This document shows, piece after piece, positions 21,925 through 34,400 of a stretch of DNA of 64,000 nucleotides. This stretch comes from Meandrina meandrites (Eukaryota; Cnidaria; Anthozoa; Scleractinia; Meandrinidae). The position numbers and the translations under genes were made by a program. The stretch is from positions 20,051,515 through 20,115,514 of the forward strand of contig OY855913.1 in NCBI GenBank assembly GCA_963693305.1, in the 5' to 3' direction. A model generated the notes under the pieces. It was not told the DNA's origin. It searched no databases and saw nothing but the letters and a program-made list of their open reading frames with translations. Every line of letters begins with the position of its first letter. Positions within the stretch are counted from its first letter, which is position 1.

Positions 21925-24900
21925 TCATGTATTCATTATGCTAAGTTCCTCCTGATCTCGTTTGTCAGTCCAATTACTGATGACCTTTGCCAGGAAGTTG
22001 TGAAATTCATCTCGTACTGCTTCTGGTTCTTCATCCAGGTTTGTTTGCACACACGTCACTCGGGACAGTACTGAGGCTGTATTGAAAAAAGAGAGTTTGT
22101 TTTAATCATGTTACATTTACAACAAAATTCACAGCAAACATATAATGTTCATAATTTTCAGGTTCCACCAAACATTGATATCCCTACAAAGGAAGGCTTT
22201 TTGCTTGAATCCCCTCTCTGCCCCCACCCCTAGGGAAATTCCAGGTAGCTTCATAATTTCCTTTTAAAGCTATGGTTTTGGGAACTCCCCCCACCTTCCC
22301 TGAGACTTTCTTGGGGTGGGTATGGGTATTTCCACACAATGCTGCAAATTCATGTCAAACTCTACTTTCAAATTATGTTATCCAAACGAGACAACAATGA
22401 AGAGTAAAGATTGTTCCAATCCAACAAGCCAGAAGGCCCACTAATAATGCCAACATTGGCAATGCCAGTCTCTGTAGCGTGAAGCGACTTGGAGCATATG
22501 TGCTGCTCCCCTGGATGGGATGCAGGTCTATCCCCCGTTATCCCAGCATTTTCTTAGGTTGCCGGAAAGAGAACATGAGAACATGGCACAAAGACCTTCA
22601 CCAGACTCAGACTCCCCACCCCCACCCCCCACCCCCGACACACACAAACCACTAAAAAGGAAACAAATATGTCATATGTCACAAGCAACAAGCCATCTTA
22701 CGTAGTTGCGTTCTTGTTGTATCAGCAGCTGACGGCCTTTGATGAGCAAACACTATGCATTGTGAATCCTTGAGCCCTTGGCTTTGAACAAATTGGGTGT
22801 ACCTTTGAGAAGAAACAAAAGAAAACAGTATGAACTTACAATTTGTCATCCAAAAGACAGAATATAGCCTAGAAGAGAAAGAGCGATACTGGCCTACTGA
22901 CAGCTTTACACGGGGAAACAGACTCATCCAAAAGTAGAGTAAAAATGTCTAACCACTAGTTAGGGCAGGTAAGGTGGAGAGTGACTGATGAAATACCCGT
23001 AGTTGACTCCCATATAATGGGAAAGGGATCCTGCTCCTTGTTTTGCTTAGGGGTATAAATTACAAATTTTGGTCTCAGTAAGGGTGTTCAGGGCATGACG
23101 CAAAATATTTTAACCTGATAAAGTCTTGCTTAGGATTGTGCGCAAAAGAGTAAAACTGCTGTCATACTGTACCGGTGGTCTAGACCAATAAGCCACAAAA
23201 AATGGTATCTTTTAGGGGGTCAAACAAAGCTTGAGCCACACCAAGACTGGTCTCCTTTACGGGTTTAGTTCAAATTTTCTAATGAGCATCCCTTTCAGAT
23301 GGGAGTCTACCCCTGGGGAAATAGCACCTTGAAAGTATAGAGTTAATGGAATAGGCTATTGCTTAAGGGATGAAACCAAGGGGTCCAGTTTTAAAGCCGC
23401 CATAACTATTATTCTCTGAACTCATTGGAAATATAATATACAGAGTGATTGTTTTCTTACCAAGTCTCCAGTTCCTTATCGTGGTTTGCTTGATCAGGAT
23501 TGTAGATGATTAAAACTCCATTCGTTTCCTTTTGGAAAGCTGCCCAACATGTAGAAAACCTTACAGAGGTACAGCAGAAGAAGAGAGGAATCAAGGCACA
23601 ACAATTAAAATACCATATATAACACTGTGTTTGAAAGCAAAGCCCAATAAAAATACTTATTGATTATTATATGGCAAGGCAGAGGCAGTCTTGAGGTAAA
23701 TCAGAGCATTGTGATTGGTTCTTTCTTGGTCAGGATTTTGCCATACAGTCTGATTTCATGGACATGGTCATAAGCTGTGAAAATTTTTGTTTTTAAAAGC
23801 TGGCAAATTCAAAATTTGCAGCCAAAATGAGTGCCATGTAATAAACTACTTATTAAGGTAGCTAATGCTCGAGCCATAATTGGGAATATTGACCCTTGCA
23901 ATCAGTTAGTAAGAGGTTATTAATAACAGTGCAGTCAAACATCCACTAGTTGCCACCCCTTCCCCCCCTGGGGGGTACTAGATTTCACCCATGCACATTC
24001 ATGAACCAGGACATTCTACTTGTAATAATAATAATAATAGTTAACATTTATAGCGCGCAAATTTCATGTGAATATGATCAAATGCGCGTTACAATCAAAT
24101 ATGAAACAAATTAAACATGACATCTTAAGAATCCCAACTGGCAGGAGACTGACCAGTTGGCTATTTACAAAGCATGGTGAAGTTGAGTTCTGGGTTACAG
24201 AAAACAAATCCAGCTAGTGGCAGGGAGGAGGATTTGAACCCGGGACCACCAGGTTGCAAGTCCAGCGCCCTAACCACTAGGCCACGCCGCCTCCTCCTTG
24301 TACAGAGTAACAACTAGTTCACAAGTAAGTTATCGCAAATTAACACCCAAACTGATTTAATTGTCAGTGTCACACGGATTGTTAATTTGCCTCTGCCTTT
24401 GGCCACTGACAAATAACCATATTTTACTCAACTTCTACCAATATTTAACAACTATTAGACAAGATTGAGCAAAATATTGTTATTTGTCATTAACGAGCAA
24501 ATCAATTATTTGCTGAAGCTGAAGTCTGAGGCAAGATACTGGCAAATTATGATATTTTGCGACAAAGGAGTTCAATAATAAATATATTGCTTTATCATTC
24601 AGTCGCTGAACTTTATTGTCGCCTACTAGAAATTTCAAATTGATCTCCGAAAACTCTGGAAAATAAGTTGCCATTTTTTCGGGAAAAATCTGAAAACGAT
24701 GGGCGCTTTCCATTCAACCAAAAATTCCAGTTTGGCAAATTCCGGGTATTCCTTGTGGCAAATGGAACAGTATTTTCCGGTAGGTTGCGCCAACCAGTCA
24801 CTTTCCAAGTATCGTGCGAAAAAATACAAAATAAACCAAAGCAAACAAATGGCGGATTTGTTGCCTCTTATTTGCTTTGACGACTTTGAAGTTAAAACGA

Positions 24901-26008
24901 ATGATATTTTAAGCGAGGAGGATGATTTTATTTTTTCAGTGCAGCTAGCTGTTACATGCGAAGGAATATTAAATTGAGTCTGCGACTACTTAGAGTATAT
25001 GATACCAGCGTATTTTCCTGACGAGTTCAAGAGTCACTTTCGAATGACAAGAGAAACATGCGAGCTGTTTCTTCAACTTACCATTTCTGCTGTTGTACTA
25101 GCTATATTACGTGAGCAATCATGCTCATAAACTTTTGGTGGGAAACAAACTCGCCAGGCACTGATAATTAAAGCATTTAGAAGCATTAATTAAAGCATTT
25201 ACTGTTAAAGACAAAATACCCCCACCCCTTTAGAAATTTCCAATTCCCTCTGTGGTGGGTGTATATTTTCTGGAACCACACATTATTTGCAGCAAAATCA
25301 CTACCAGACGGAAATGCACAGGAGCAGACCATTATTTCTAGGCAGCTATTTCCATATCATATGATGAGCTCTCGGCCAATTAAAAGGAAAAGAAAAATGC
25401 ATCAAATGATAATATTAATTAACTATGTTGCTGACAATTTTTTTTTATCTTATTTGATAACTACTTACTTATGATTGCCACTACAATCCCACAGCTCCAC
25501 CTCACAATTAGCTGTTTTGCCAGGAGATATTTCTATTCCGTTGCATTCAAACTCAAGTATTCTGTCGGAAAAAGTCGGGGCTTTGTAAGTGCTACATATT
25601 GACAAATGCAAAACAAGTTTACGGTTTCTATGTAAACATGCAAATATCCATACGTAACATAAAGCTGCGAAATTGCTTACTGCATCTGTACATTCGAAAT
25701 TTACCTGACACCTTGTGTCGGGTGATACTCTCCTCCTGACGTTTCAGTAGCATCAGAGAGGAAATTCGAAATTACAGTTTTACCACTCTGTGATAAAAAA
25801 AAATTAAACAGTTTGAGTTATCGCTAAACCCAGTTGCCAGCTGTGGATACTAACAATTATTAGTTCATTTCAACCTCATTTTTTGTCGATCTGAAACCAC
25901 ACGACTACTTTCAAATGTTCAGTAACACAATATGACAGATAAAATAACTTTCTAAACAAAGAAAATTACCTCACAAGGTCCCAAAACGAGAATTTTTGCC
26001 TTGAACAT
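21925..26008 (-). CDS. IFT22: Intraflagellar transport protein 22 (RABL5), six exons, complete
   Basis: Coding exons in order: 26008-25970, 25787-25705, 25561-25469, 23559-23461, 22802-22702, 22076-21925. They give 567 bases and a 188-aa protein, against 185 aa in human. All junctions are GT-AG and in phase. It is a small atypical Rab-like GTPase subunit of the IFT-B complex, acting in cilia. Visible motifs: P-loop GPCESGKT split across exons 1-2, PTQGVRILEFE (exons 2-3), ELWDCSG in place of the usual DxxG switch, TWYTQF at the exon 4-5 join, and the family C-terminus QEELSIMNT. As in other RABL5 proteins the NKxD motif is not evident. Intron 3 holds a SINE and a dead transposase. A satellite array begins about 180 bp upstream of the ATG. 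ATTAAA lies about 30 bases past the stop. Confidence 0.97.
24022..24296 (-). mobile_element. tRNA-derived SINE in IFT22 intron 3
   Basis: Read on the minus strand it starts with a tRNA-like head: A box TGGCCTAGTGGTTAG, B box GGTCCCGGGTTCAAATCC. An unrelated body follows (GCGCGCTATAAATGTTAAC) and a short (ATT)n tail. It is too long and lacks a tRNA 3' half-fold, so it is a SINE and not a tRNA gene. Confidence 0.85.
24849..25130 (+). pseudogene. PIF/Harbinger transposase (HARBI1-like) N-terminal fragment, broken
   Basis: One frame begins MADLLPLICFDDFE, meets an in-frame TGA at 24975-24977, and continues in the same frame through AYFPDEFKSHFRMTRETCEL to a TAA at 25130. The FKSHFRMTRETCEL stretch resembles the segment just before the nuclease domain of Harbinger transposases. 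The DDE domain is absent. It is a dead remnant inside IFT22 intron 3, antisense to the host gene. Divergent minus-strand frames just upstream (24480-24844) might be its former partner ORF, but I did not recognise them. Confidence 0.65.
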
Positions 26009-26190
26009 TCCGAGATACACAGTTTCCCTCTTCGTCCTTCGATCTAGAAAAATAATGCGAGGGGATTGGGGAGAGTTCAGCAATGACGCCTGGTAAATTT
26101 TCTACTTTTCAGACAATTTTCATCAAATTTTCGTGCTTTTCACGAGTTACTCGCGAAAGTTTGAAGTCGCTTAAAGGAAAGCACCTTATT
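26009..26190 (-). promoter_or_regulatory. IFT22 proximal upstream region
   Basis: About 180 bp separate the IFT22 ATG from the first tandem array and must hold the 5' UTR and core promoter unless these extend into the repeats. I see no TATA box or X-box in this stretch. Support is by position only. Confidence 0.4.
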
Positions 26191-26430
26191 AACCGCGCGG
26201 CCATGGGCCGAGCGCGGTTCTTGCTCTGCACGGGATTTATTTTTTTTCGTCGTTTTTTAACCGCGCGGCCATGGGCCGAGCGCGGTTCTTGCTTTACACG
26301 GGATTTATTATTATTATTTTTAACCGCGCGGCCATGGGCCGAGCGCGGTTCTTGTTTTACACGGGATTTATTATTAACCGCGCGGCCATGGGCCGAGCGC
26401 GGTTCTTGTTTTACACGGGATTTATTATTA
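26191..26430. repeat. Four-copy tandem repeat of near-palindromic GC-rich unit
   Basis: Copies start at 26191, 26259, 26322 and 26375 (spacings 68, 63, 53). Each has AACCGCGCGGCCATGGGCC then GAGCGCGGTTCTTG, which can fold on itself, then ACACGGGATTTATT and a T-rich linker. The frames through it are repeat artefacts. Confidence 0.93.
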
Positions 26431-26440
26431 TTTTTTTTTT

Positions 26441-29400
26441 TGTCGGTGACTAGACGCAAACCTCCACTCGGCCAAATCGTGCTCGGGAATGAATCACGCA
26501 ACCTGTGATGTTTATTCGCCAAAAGCTGTTGAATCATGAATGTACGGAAAATGTTGCGGATATTGTTTTCTTTATTGTGTATACAATTTTCTTTTGGTTT
26601 TATTGAAGCGTTCGATTCAAAGCGAATGTTGAATACACTGAAAAAGGTATTACGTCAGCCATGGAATGCGCTGATGTTGCAGGTTTCACTTTCGTTACGT
26701 GACAAATAACATTGTGTTTCATTTGCATGTTTATGTCTGCAGAAGCGACGGCCATTAATTTAATTTGTTTCCTCTTCTGCGAGTATTTCTTGTGGGTTTA
26801 GGCAATCGAAGTGAATTCTTTGGCTATTTCATCGAAGTGAGTTCAAAGATTTGAAAGGAAATGAAATATTTGCTTAAGTAAACAATTGAGCGAGTCCGAA
26901 CGTGCAGGGGTTACGTCATTAGAAGGGAAAACCCCCAAGGTAAGCACTTGCAAGGATTACATCATTGGTAGGGAAATTACCGCCGTACACCGCCCTTCTA
27001 AATATAGCCGTGAACATTAAATTTCGCCCTGACTTTTGAGGAAGAAAGCTGTGCATTAGCAAAAAAATATAAGCGCGGTTTTAAGTTGCTATAGCAACTT
27101 CTTGTTTTTCGTCGTTTTTTCTTTGTCGGTAACCAGACCCAAACTTCCACTCGACCAAATCGCGATCGGGACTTCGGATCACGCAACCTGGGATGTTTAT
27201 TCACCAAAAGCTGTCGAAACATCAATGTACAGAAAATGTTACGGATATTGTTTTCTTTATTGTGTATAAAATATTTTTTCTTTTGGTCTCATGGAAGCGT
27301 TGGGCTCAAAGAGAATTTGAAGACACTAAAAAAGGTATTACGTCAGCCATTGAATGCGCTGATGTTGCAGCTTTCACTTTCGGTACGTGACAAATAAGAT
27401 TGTGTTTACTTTCCAAGTTAATTTCGCCAGAAGCGATAGTCATTGATTTATTTGTGATTTTGCGAGAATTTCTTGTGGGTTTAGGCAATTGAAGTGAATT
27501 CTTTGGCTGTTTTAATCGAAGCGAGTTCAATGATTTAAAGGAAAATTAAATATTTGCTGAGGTAAACAATTGAGCGTGCCCGTACTTGCAGGGGTTACGT
27601 CATTAGTAGGGAAAAAACCGTATAGCTAAAGATTGGACTGTGTGACACGCGTGACTACTTAACTGGTCCTTCACTCATAGCACAAAATATTAAACTTAAC
27701 TGTGACTCGGCCAAATCGTGACTGGGGCTTTGAAATCACGCAACCTGTGATGTTTATTCTCCAAAAGCTGTTGAAACATTAATGTACCGAAAATGTTACG
27801 GATATTGTTTTCTTTATTGTGTATAAAGTATTTTTTTTCGTTTTATCGAAGCGTTGGATTCGAGGAGAATATTGAATACACTAAAAAAGGTATTACGTCA
27901 GCCATGGAATGCGCTGACTTTGCAGCTTTCACTTTCACTAATATGACAAAAAAGATTATTTTTTCTTTGCAAGTTTATTTCGCCAGAAGCGACGGTCATT
28001 AATTTAATTGTAATTTTGCGAGTATTTCTTGTGGGTTTAGGCAATTGAAGTGGATCCTTTGGCTGTTTCATAGAAGCGATTTGAAGAAGATTTGAAGCAG
28101 AATTTAATATTTGCTTAGGTAAACAATTGAGCGTGCCTGAACGTGCAGGGGTTACGTCATTAGTTGGGAAAAAACCTTCGAGCTAAAGATAGCATTGGAT
28201 AACGTAAACCTCAGATTGTGTGACTCGCGTGACTACTTTGCTAGTCCTTTACTCAAAGTGCAATCAGATTGAATTTAACCGTGACTTTTGAGTAAGAAAG
28301 CTCTTAATGAGCAAAAAATATATAAGCGCGGTTTTAAGTTGCTATAGCAACTTCTTGTTATTTTTTTTTTTGTCGGTGACCAGACGCAAACCTCCACTCG
28401 GCCAAATCGTGTTTGGGGCTTTGAAATCACGCAACCTATGATGTTTATTCGCCAAAAGCTGTTGAAACATTAATGTACCGAAAATGTTGCGGATATTGTT
28501 TTCTTTATTGTGTATAAAGTATATTTTCTTTTGGTTTTATCGAAGCGTTGGATTCAAAGCGAATGTTGAATACACTGAAAAAAGGTATTACGTCAGCCAT
28601 GGAATGTGCTGATGTTGCAGGTTTCACTTTCGTTACGTGACAAATAACATTGTGTTTTATTTGTATGTTTATGTCGGCAGAAGCGACGGTCATTAATTTA
28701 ATTTGTTTCCTCTTCTGCGAGTATTTCTTGTGGGTTTAGGCAATCGAAGTGAATTCTTTGGCTATTTCATCGAAGTGAGTTCAAGGATTTGAAAGGAAAT
28801 GAAATATTTGCTTAAGTAAACAATTGAGCGTGTCCGAACGTGCAGGGGTTACGTCATTAGAAGGGAAAACCCCCAAGGTAAGCACTTGCAAGGATTACAT
28901 CATTGCTAGGGAAATTACCGCCGTACACCGCCCTTCTAAATATAGCCGTGAACATTGTAATGCTTGAAATGTTAGAATCGTGTGATTACCTTCCTGCGGG
29001 CTCTCACTCACGGCACAAACCAATTACATTTAATCGTGACTTTTACCTAAAGAAAATAACAGTTATTACTAGCATCCAAGTAGTGGAATGCTAGTTTTCT
29101 TTTTGTTTAATTCATGCCCATTCATGTCTTCAGCGAAGTTCCAGATTAAGACCATTACGTCATCATAAATTTCACAACGGCTATGGACGATGGTGCAACA
29201 TTGGATTGTGTGACTCGCGTGACTACTTTGGTATTCCTTTACTCATAGTGCAAACAGATTAAATTTCGCCCTGACTTTTGAGAAAGAAAACTGTGCATTA
29301 GCAAAAAAATATAAGCGCGGTTTTAAGTTGCTATAGCAACTTCTTGTTTTTTATGTCGGTGACCAGACGCAAACCTCCACTCGGCCAAATCGTCATCGGG

Positions 29401-31407
29401 ACTGAATCACGCAACCTGTGATGTTTATTCGCCAAAAGCTGTTGAAACATGAATGTACGGAAAATGTTGCGGATATTGTTTTCTTTATTGTGTATAAAGT
29501 ATATTTTCTTTTGGTTTTATCGAAGCGTTCGATTCAAAGCGAATGTTGAATAAACTGAAAAAGGTATTACGTCAGCCATGGAATGCGCTGATGTTGCAGG
29601 TTTCACTTTCGTTACGTGACAAATAACATTGTGTTTCATTTGCATGTTTATGTCGGCAGAAGCGACGGGCATTAATTTAATTTGTTTCCTCTTCTGCGAG
29701 TATTTCTTGTGAGTTTAGGCAATCGAAGTGAATTCTTTGGCTATTTCCTTGAAGTGAGTTCAAATGTTTTAAAGGAAATGAAATATTTGCTTAAGTAAAC
29801 AATTGAGCGTGCCCGAACGTGCAGGGGTTATGTCATTAGAAGGGAAAACCCCCAAGCTAAAGATAGCCGGGGAAAACGTAAACCTCGGATTGTGTGACTA
29901 ACGTGACTACTTTGCTTGTCCTTTACTCATAATGCAAACAGATTAAATTTAACCGTGACTTTTGAGAAAGAAAGCTGTTAATAAGCCAAAAATATAAGCG
30001 CGGTTTTAAGTTGCTATAGCAACTTCTTGTTATTTTTTTTTTTGTCGGTGACCAGACGCAAACCTCCACTCGGCCAAATCGTGATCGGGACTGAATCACG
30101 CAACCTGTGATGTTTATTCGCCAAAAGCTGTTGAAACATGAATGTACGGAAAGTGTTGCGGATATTGTTTTCTTTATTGTGTATAAAGTATCTTTTCTTT
30201 TGGTTTTATCGAAGCGTTCGATTCAAAGCGAATGTTGAATACACTGAAAAAGGTATTACGTCAGCCATGGAATGCGCTGATGTTGCAGGTTTCACTTTCG
30301 TTACGTGACAAATAACATTGTGTTTCATTTGCATGTTATGTCGGCAGAAGCGACGGTCATTAATTTAATTTGTTTCCTCTTCTGCGAGTATTTGTTGTGG
30401 GTTTAGGCAATCGAAGTGAATTCTTTGGCTATTTCCTTGAAGTGAGTTCAAATATTTGAAAGGAAATAAAATATTTGCTTAAGTAAACAATTGAGTGTGC
30501 CCGAACGTGCAGGGGTTACGTCATTAGAAGGGAAAAACCCCCAAGCTAACTGAAGCTTTCCGGGGACAACGTAACCCTCGGATTGTGTGACTAACGTGAC
30601 TACTTTGCTAGTCCTTTACTCATAATGCAAACAGATTAAATTTAACCGTGACTTTTGAGAAAGAAGGCTGTTAATTAGCCAAAAATATAAGCGCGGTTTT
30701 AAGTTGCTATAGCAACTTCTTGTTTTTTGTCGGTAACCAGACCCAAACTTCCACTCGACCAAATCGCGATCGGGACTTCGGATCACGCAACCTGGGATGT
30801 TTATTCACCAAAAGCTGTCGAAACATCAATGTACAGAAAATGTTACGGATATTGTTTTCTTTATTGTGTATAAAATATTTTTTCTTTTGGTCTCATCGAA
30901 GCCTTGGGCTCAAAGGGAATTTGAAGACACTAAAAAAGGTATTACGTCAGCCATGGAATGCGCTGATGTTGCAGCTTTCACTTTCACTATATGACAAAAA
31001 AGATTATTTTTTCTTTGCAAGTTTATTTCGCCAGAAGCGACGGTCATTAATTTAATTGTAATTTTGCGAGTATTTCTTGTGGGTTTAGGCAATTGAAGTG
31101 GACCCTTTGGCTGTTTCATAGAAGCGATTTGAAGAAGATTTGAAGCAGAATTTAATATTTGCTTAGGTAAACAATTGAGCGTGCCTGAACGTGCAGGGAT
31201 TACGTCATTAGTAGGGAAAAAACCTTCCAGCTAAAGATAGCACTGGATAACGTAAACCTCGGATTGTGTGACTAGCGTGACTACTTTGCTAGTCCTTTAC
31301 TCAAAGTGCAATCAGATTGAATTTAACCGTGACTTTTGAGAAAGAAAGCTCTTAATGAGAAAAAAATATATAAGCGCGGTTTTAAGTTGCTATAGCAACT
31401 TCTTGTT
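26441..31407. repeat. Satellite-like tandem array, seven units of about 0.68 kb
   Basis: Units start near 26441, 27124, 27706 (5' truncated), 28371, 29354, 30043 and 30728. Each begins TGTCGGTGACCAGACGCAAA (or a variant), contains ATTACGTCAGCCATGGAATG in the middle, and (except unit 2) ends TAAGCGCGGTTTTAAG plus the palindrome TTGCTATAGCAA. Unit 2 lacks its end and is fused to a headless unit 3. Unit 4 is about 0.98 kb because of extra sequence near 28960-29250. No conserved coding frame runs through the units. Confidence 0.95.
27085..27098. promoter_or_regulatory. RFX X-box-like palindrome, repeated six times in the array
   Basis: GTTGCTATAGCAAC matches the RFX X-box layout: two inverted half-sites of type RGYAAC with a 2-bp spacer. 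The same 14 bases recur at 28338-28351, 29327-29340, 30010-30023, 30703-30716 and 31386-31399. They lie 1.1 to 5.4 kb upstream of the IFT22 start. RFX factors drive cilia genes in animals, but function here is only a guess because the motif is part of a repeat. Confidence 0.35.
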
Positions 31408-34400
31408 TAATAATGGAACGCTAAAACAAATTCACCTGAGAATAATATCATTATGCTTACAGTCTGTAAATTAAGGGGTAAAAAAATATGTTTTTTGCAT
31501 GAAGGGCATTTTCGTCCCGCCTCTCTTTGCCGGCGGGGCATATTCACGAGGAATAGTTGCCACCTGTTCCTCGTGTAAAGGCTCCGCCGCCTCTGGCGAA
31601 CGAGAACGACATAAATGGATTTTATTCGTTCTCTGCCGATTAACAGGTATAAATAAGTAGTGATGATTCAAATTCGCTTAATTTTGAGTCAGAGAAATTC
31701 GCCTACAAATCGCTGAAGTTGTTTTTACAGCTTGCGGTCGGATTGTTCTCCTGTTGAATGGAGAATGGTTAGATTAAAAACAACAATAGTATTCACAGAA
31801 ACGAAGGTAAACAAACAGGCCAAGGCTTTCAAAAGTCAGAATTTAGAAGACTTAAATTATTTGCCTTATCGGGGCCTTAGTCATGAGGCCTAAGATGTCC
31901 CTTGGGCAAATTGGCACGGATGATCGGGGCCTTAGCCAGCCCTGGTTCAAAACGGCAAAACTTGATAAAATGGCGCATGTTTATTTAAAGTTGTTAATTA
32001 AGCACCGGACTAAACAGAGAGACCAAAAAGAAGTAAACTAAATATTGCATTTGTCTGTCATCAAGTTTCACATGATAAAAGGTGGAAGTCTTTTCGGCTC
32101 ACATCTTTTAGATTTTTTACGACAAGACCAGTATAAACTATGCTACCTTATTCAATTTTAAAATGTTTGCTTCTTGGATATTTTTCTGAATAAAATAAAT
32201 ACGGTATCTGTATATTTCCATACAAAAGACGATTATTTAGACGAATTGTTGCAACTTACAAGCTTATCTGGCTTAAAGCTCTTAACAAATTCAGGTGTTA
32301 TCTTTGAAGTGATTTTACAAAAAGATTTGAGTGCGATTTACTCTCCGTTAAAGCTGATAACATTACAGATATCAAATACCTGTTTTCTTTCGCCGACGGT
32401 TCACCGGACGTGCCGACAAGGAATTAGGAAAAGCTTTGCCTGACATTTTTCTTCCGATCGATGTAAGTTGCTTCAGAAAATAAAACTGTCAATCGTGATC
32501 AGGTTAAGCTGGCTGGACCCTGCTGTCACGATCGGTTGCTTCAATTAAAAATTACTGCATCCAGACAAAATTGAAAAGAAAGTTTGAATAATGAATAAGT
32601 CAACGTCCCGACTTCCTGCCACATGCTTGAAGGAAAACAAACAAAAAACAGCGGGAATTACACTTAAATAAATCCATTAGCTGAAACTGTAAAGATTAAA
32701 ATTAAAAACATGCATTATTTATGAACTCAGTCCCATCTCTAGTCAGAAGGACAGGTGCTGCATTTGGCAAACCTTACAATGAAGCGAACAGAGAGTTATG
32801 TCAAGAACATGGCATGGTGAGGTGACATCATGTTGCTTAGCAACCGACCAGTGACAAAATCGGCCGCTCCAGTTATCAAAGGCATGGATTCTTGTTATTG
32901 TTCTAAACAGCAGGAAATAATGATTACATTTTCAAAGCAAAGAGGGACTGTATAATCTTAATTTTGCTCTCAGAAACTGATGTAAAAACCGGCTCGTTTA
33001 GATCTGCTGACATTTTGACACTACGAGATTTGAAACTCATAGCCTTTCTATTCAATAGATTTGCTCCAAGTCGACCTCTCAAAGCGACCGAAAATTTAAA
33101 GCTCATTTCGGGAAAAAAAAGAAATTAAAAGGACTTTGAGAAAGTTTATCTTTTTTGGAAATCTCGAAGAAAAAACTTAGAAAGTTACATGTATTTTGAC
33201 AACTGTACACTCTGATGCAAAATAAAACACCAAAATTGCAATAATTTAGCAAGTTTACAGTTTGAAGTTTTATCGAATAGCGCCATTGTTACTTCAAAAT
33301 GGCAGGAATTTTTCTCCCACTGGAAATACGACATTGTATACAATTCGATATAATCAAGGTGACGTTTCAAAGCCCGGTAAGCGATCTAGCCACAGCGGAT
33401 TGCACAGAAGAGCTTAGTGCAACTGAAGCCAAATCCAGTTACTCTGCAATTTTTTAAAATGTACGCCGCGTTTGAATGTAGTATTGGAAATCATTATCGA
33501 CCTACCGGTTGATGCAGACGATTCGTTAATTGACATCCTCTACGACCTTCAACTTGGCAGTGTGTATGGTGCAAGTACTATATACTCTATTGAACTAGAC
33601 TCGCAACCCTCGCTTTTCAAAAAACCCTGAAGTATTATCAGTACAGTAAACGGAATAAATATTCGCACGGTGACAAAATACCGCACAAAACATCTGCTGC
33701 AATCACTTTTGCGCGACTGATTATTATTTGCTGTGTCTAAAAATATATGATTGTTACTGGTAGTTTATTTGCGATTGTCAAACCTCAATAAGAAGCTGGC
33801 TGGAAACAATACGAGTTTTCGAGAGTTATACGGCGCGTGGGCGGGTCTACGAGTCATTAAGGTGAAAAGCAGGAAAATTAAGGACGCGTAAGATGATAAA
33901 CGAAATTATAATTAAAACATTGAATAAAAAGGAGGCACTTTCATGGCGTTGATTACAGTATACCAAGTCAATATGTATACAGTAAGTGTCAAAATTTAAA
34001 TAATAAACAAATCATCAGTACTGTATTTCACACAAACGTTTTTTTATTTTATTTTCACGCTAAGACGTCTGCACTTGTAAATCAGTCTGTGTGTCAGGCT
34101 TACATTTTTCTATGACAAAAAAATGCTTTCTCCCCTTATAATCAAAAATCATTTGTATGGTCAGTGACAAGGAGTTATTTTCCACAATTTGAGTACAGAC
34201 AGTCCGGGCATGAGAGACTTTTTACGAGAAGCATGATTGGGGTTATTTACTTTTCCGTGTAACGTGATTTAAGCTTTTATTTTTTCGTGATTCATGATTT
34301 CCAAATTAAAGATCTTTCCACGCGCATGTGAACGCAATTTTTAACTTAAATGAACGTCTTTGTTTTCAGCTCTGTGGTTGGATTTTGAACAGATGAAACT

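Noticed and set aside
24225..24300. tRNA gene on the minus strand
   Set aside because: A and B boxes are present but they form the head of a longer SINE with an (ATT)n tail; no full cloverleaf.
26083..26537. ORFs of about 140 codons on both strands
   Set aside because: Both are read-through of the four-copy GC-rich repeat (repeating TARPWAERGSCF or its antisense).
30720..31055. A 111-codon frame in the satellite array
   Set aside because: The frame is not kept in sister units, which carry stops and indels at the same place.
33485..33631. A 50-codon exon-like frame (IIDLPVDADDSLIDILYDLQLG...)
   Set aside because: Normal composition but no good acceptor/donor pair and no partner exon nearby.
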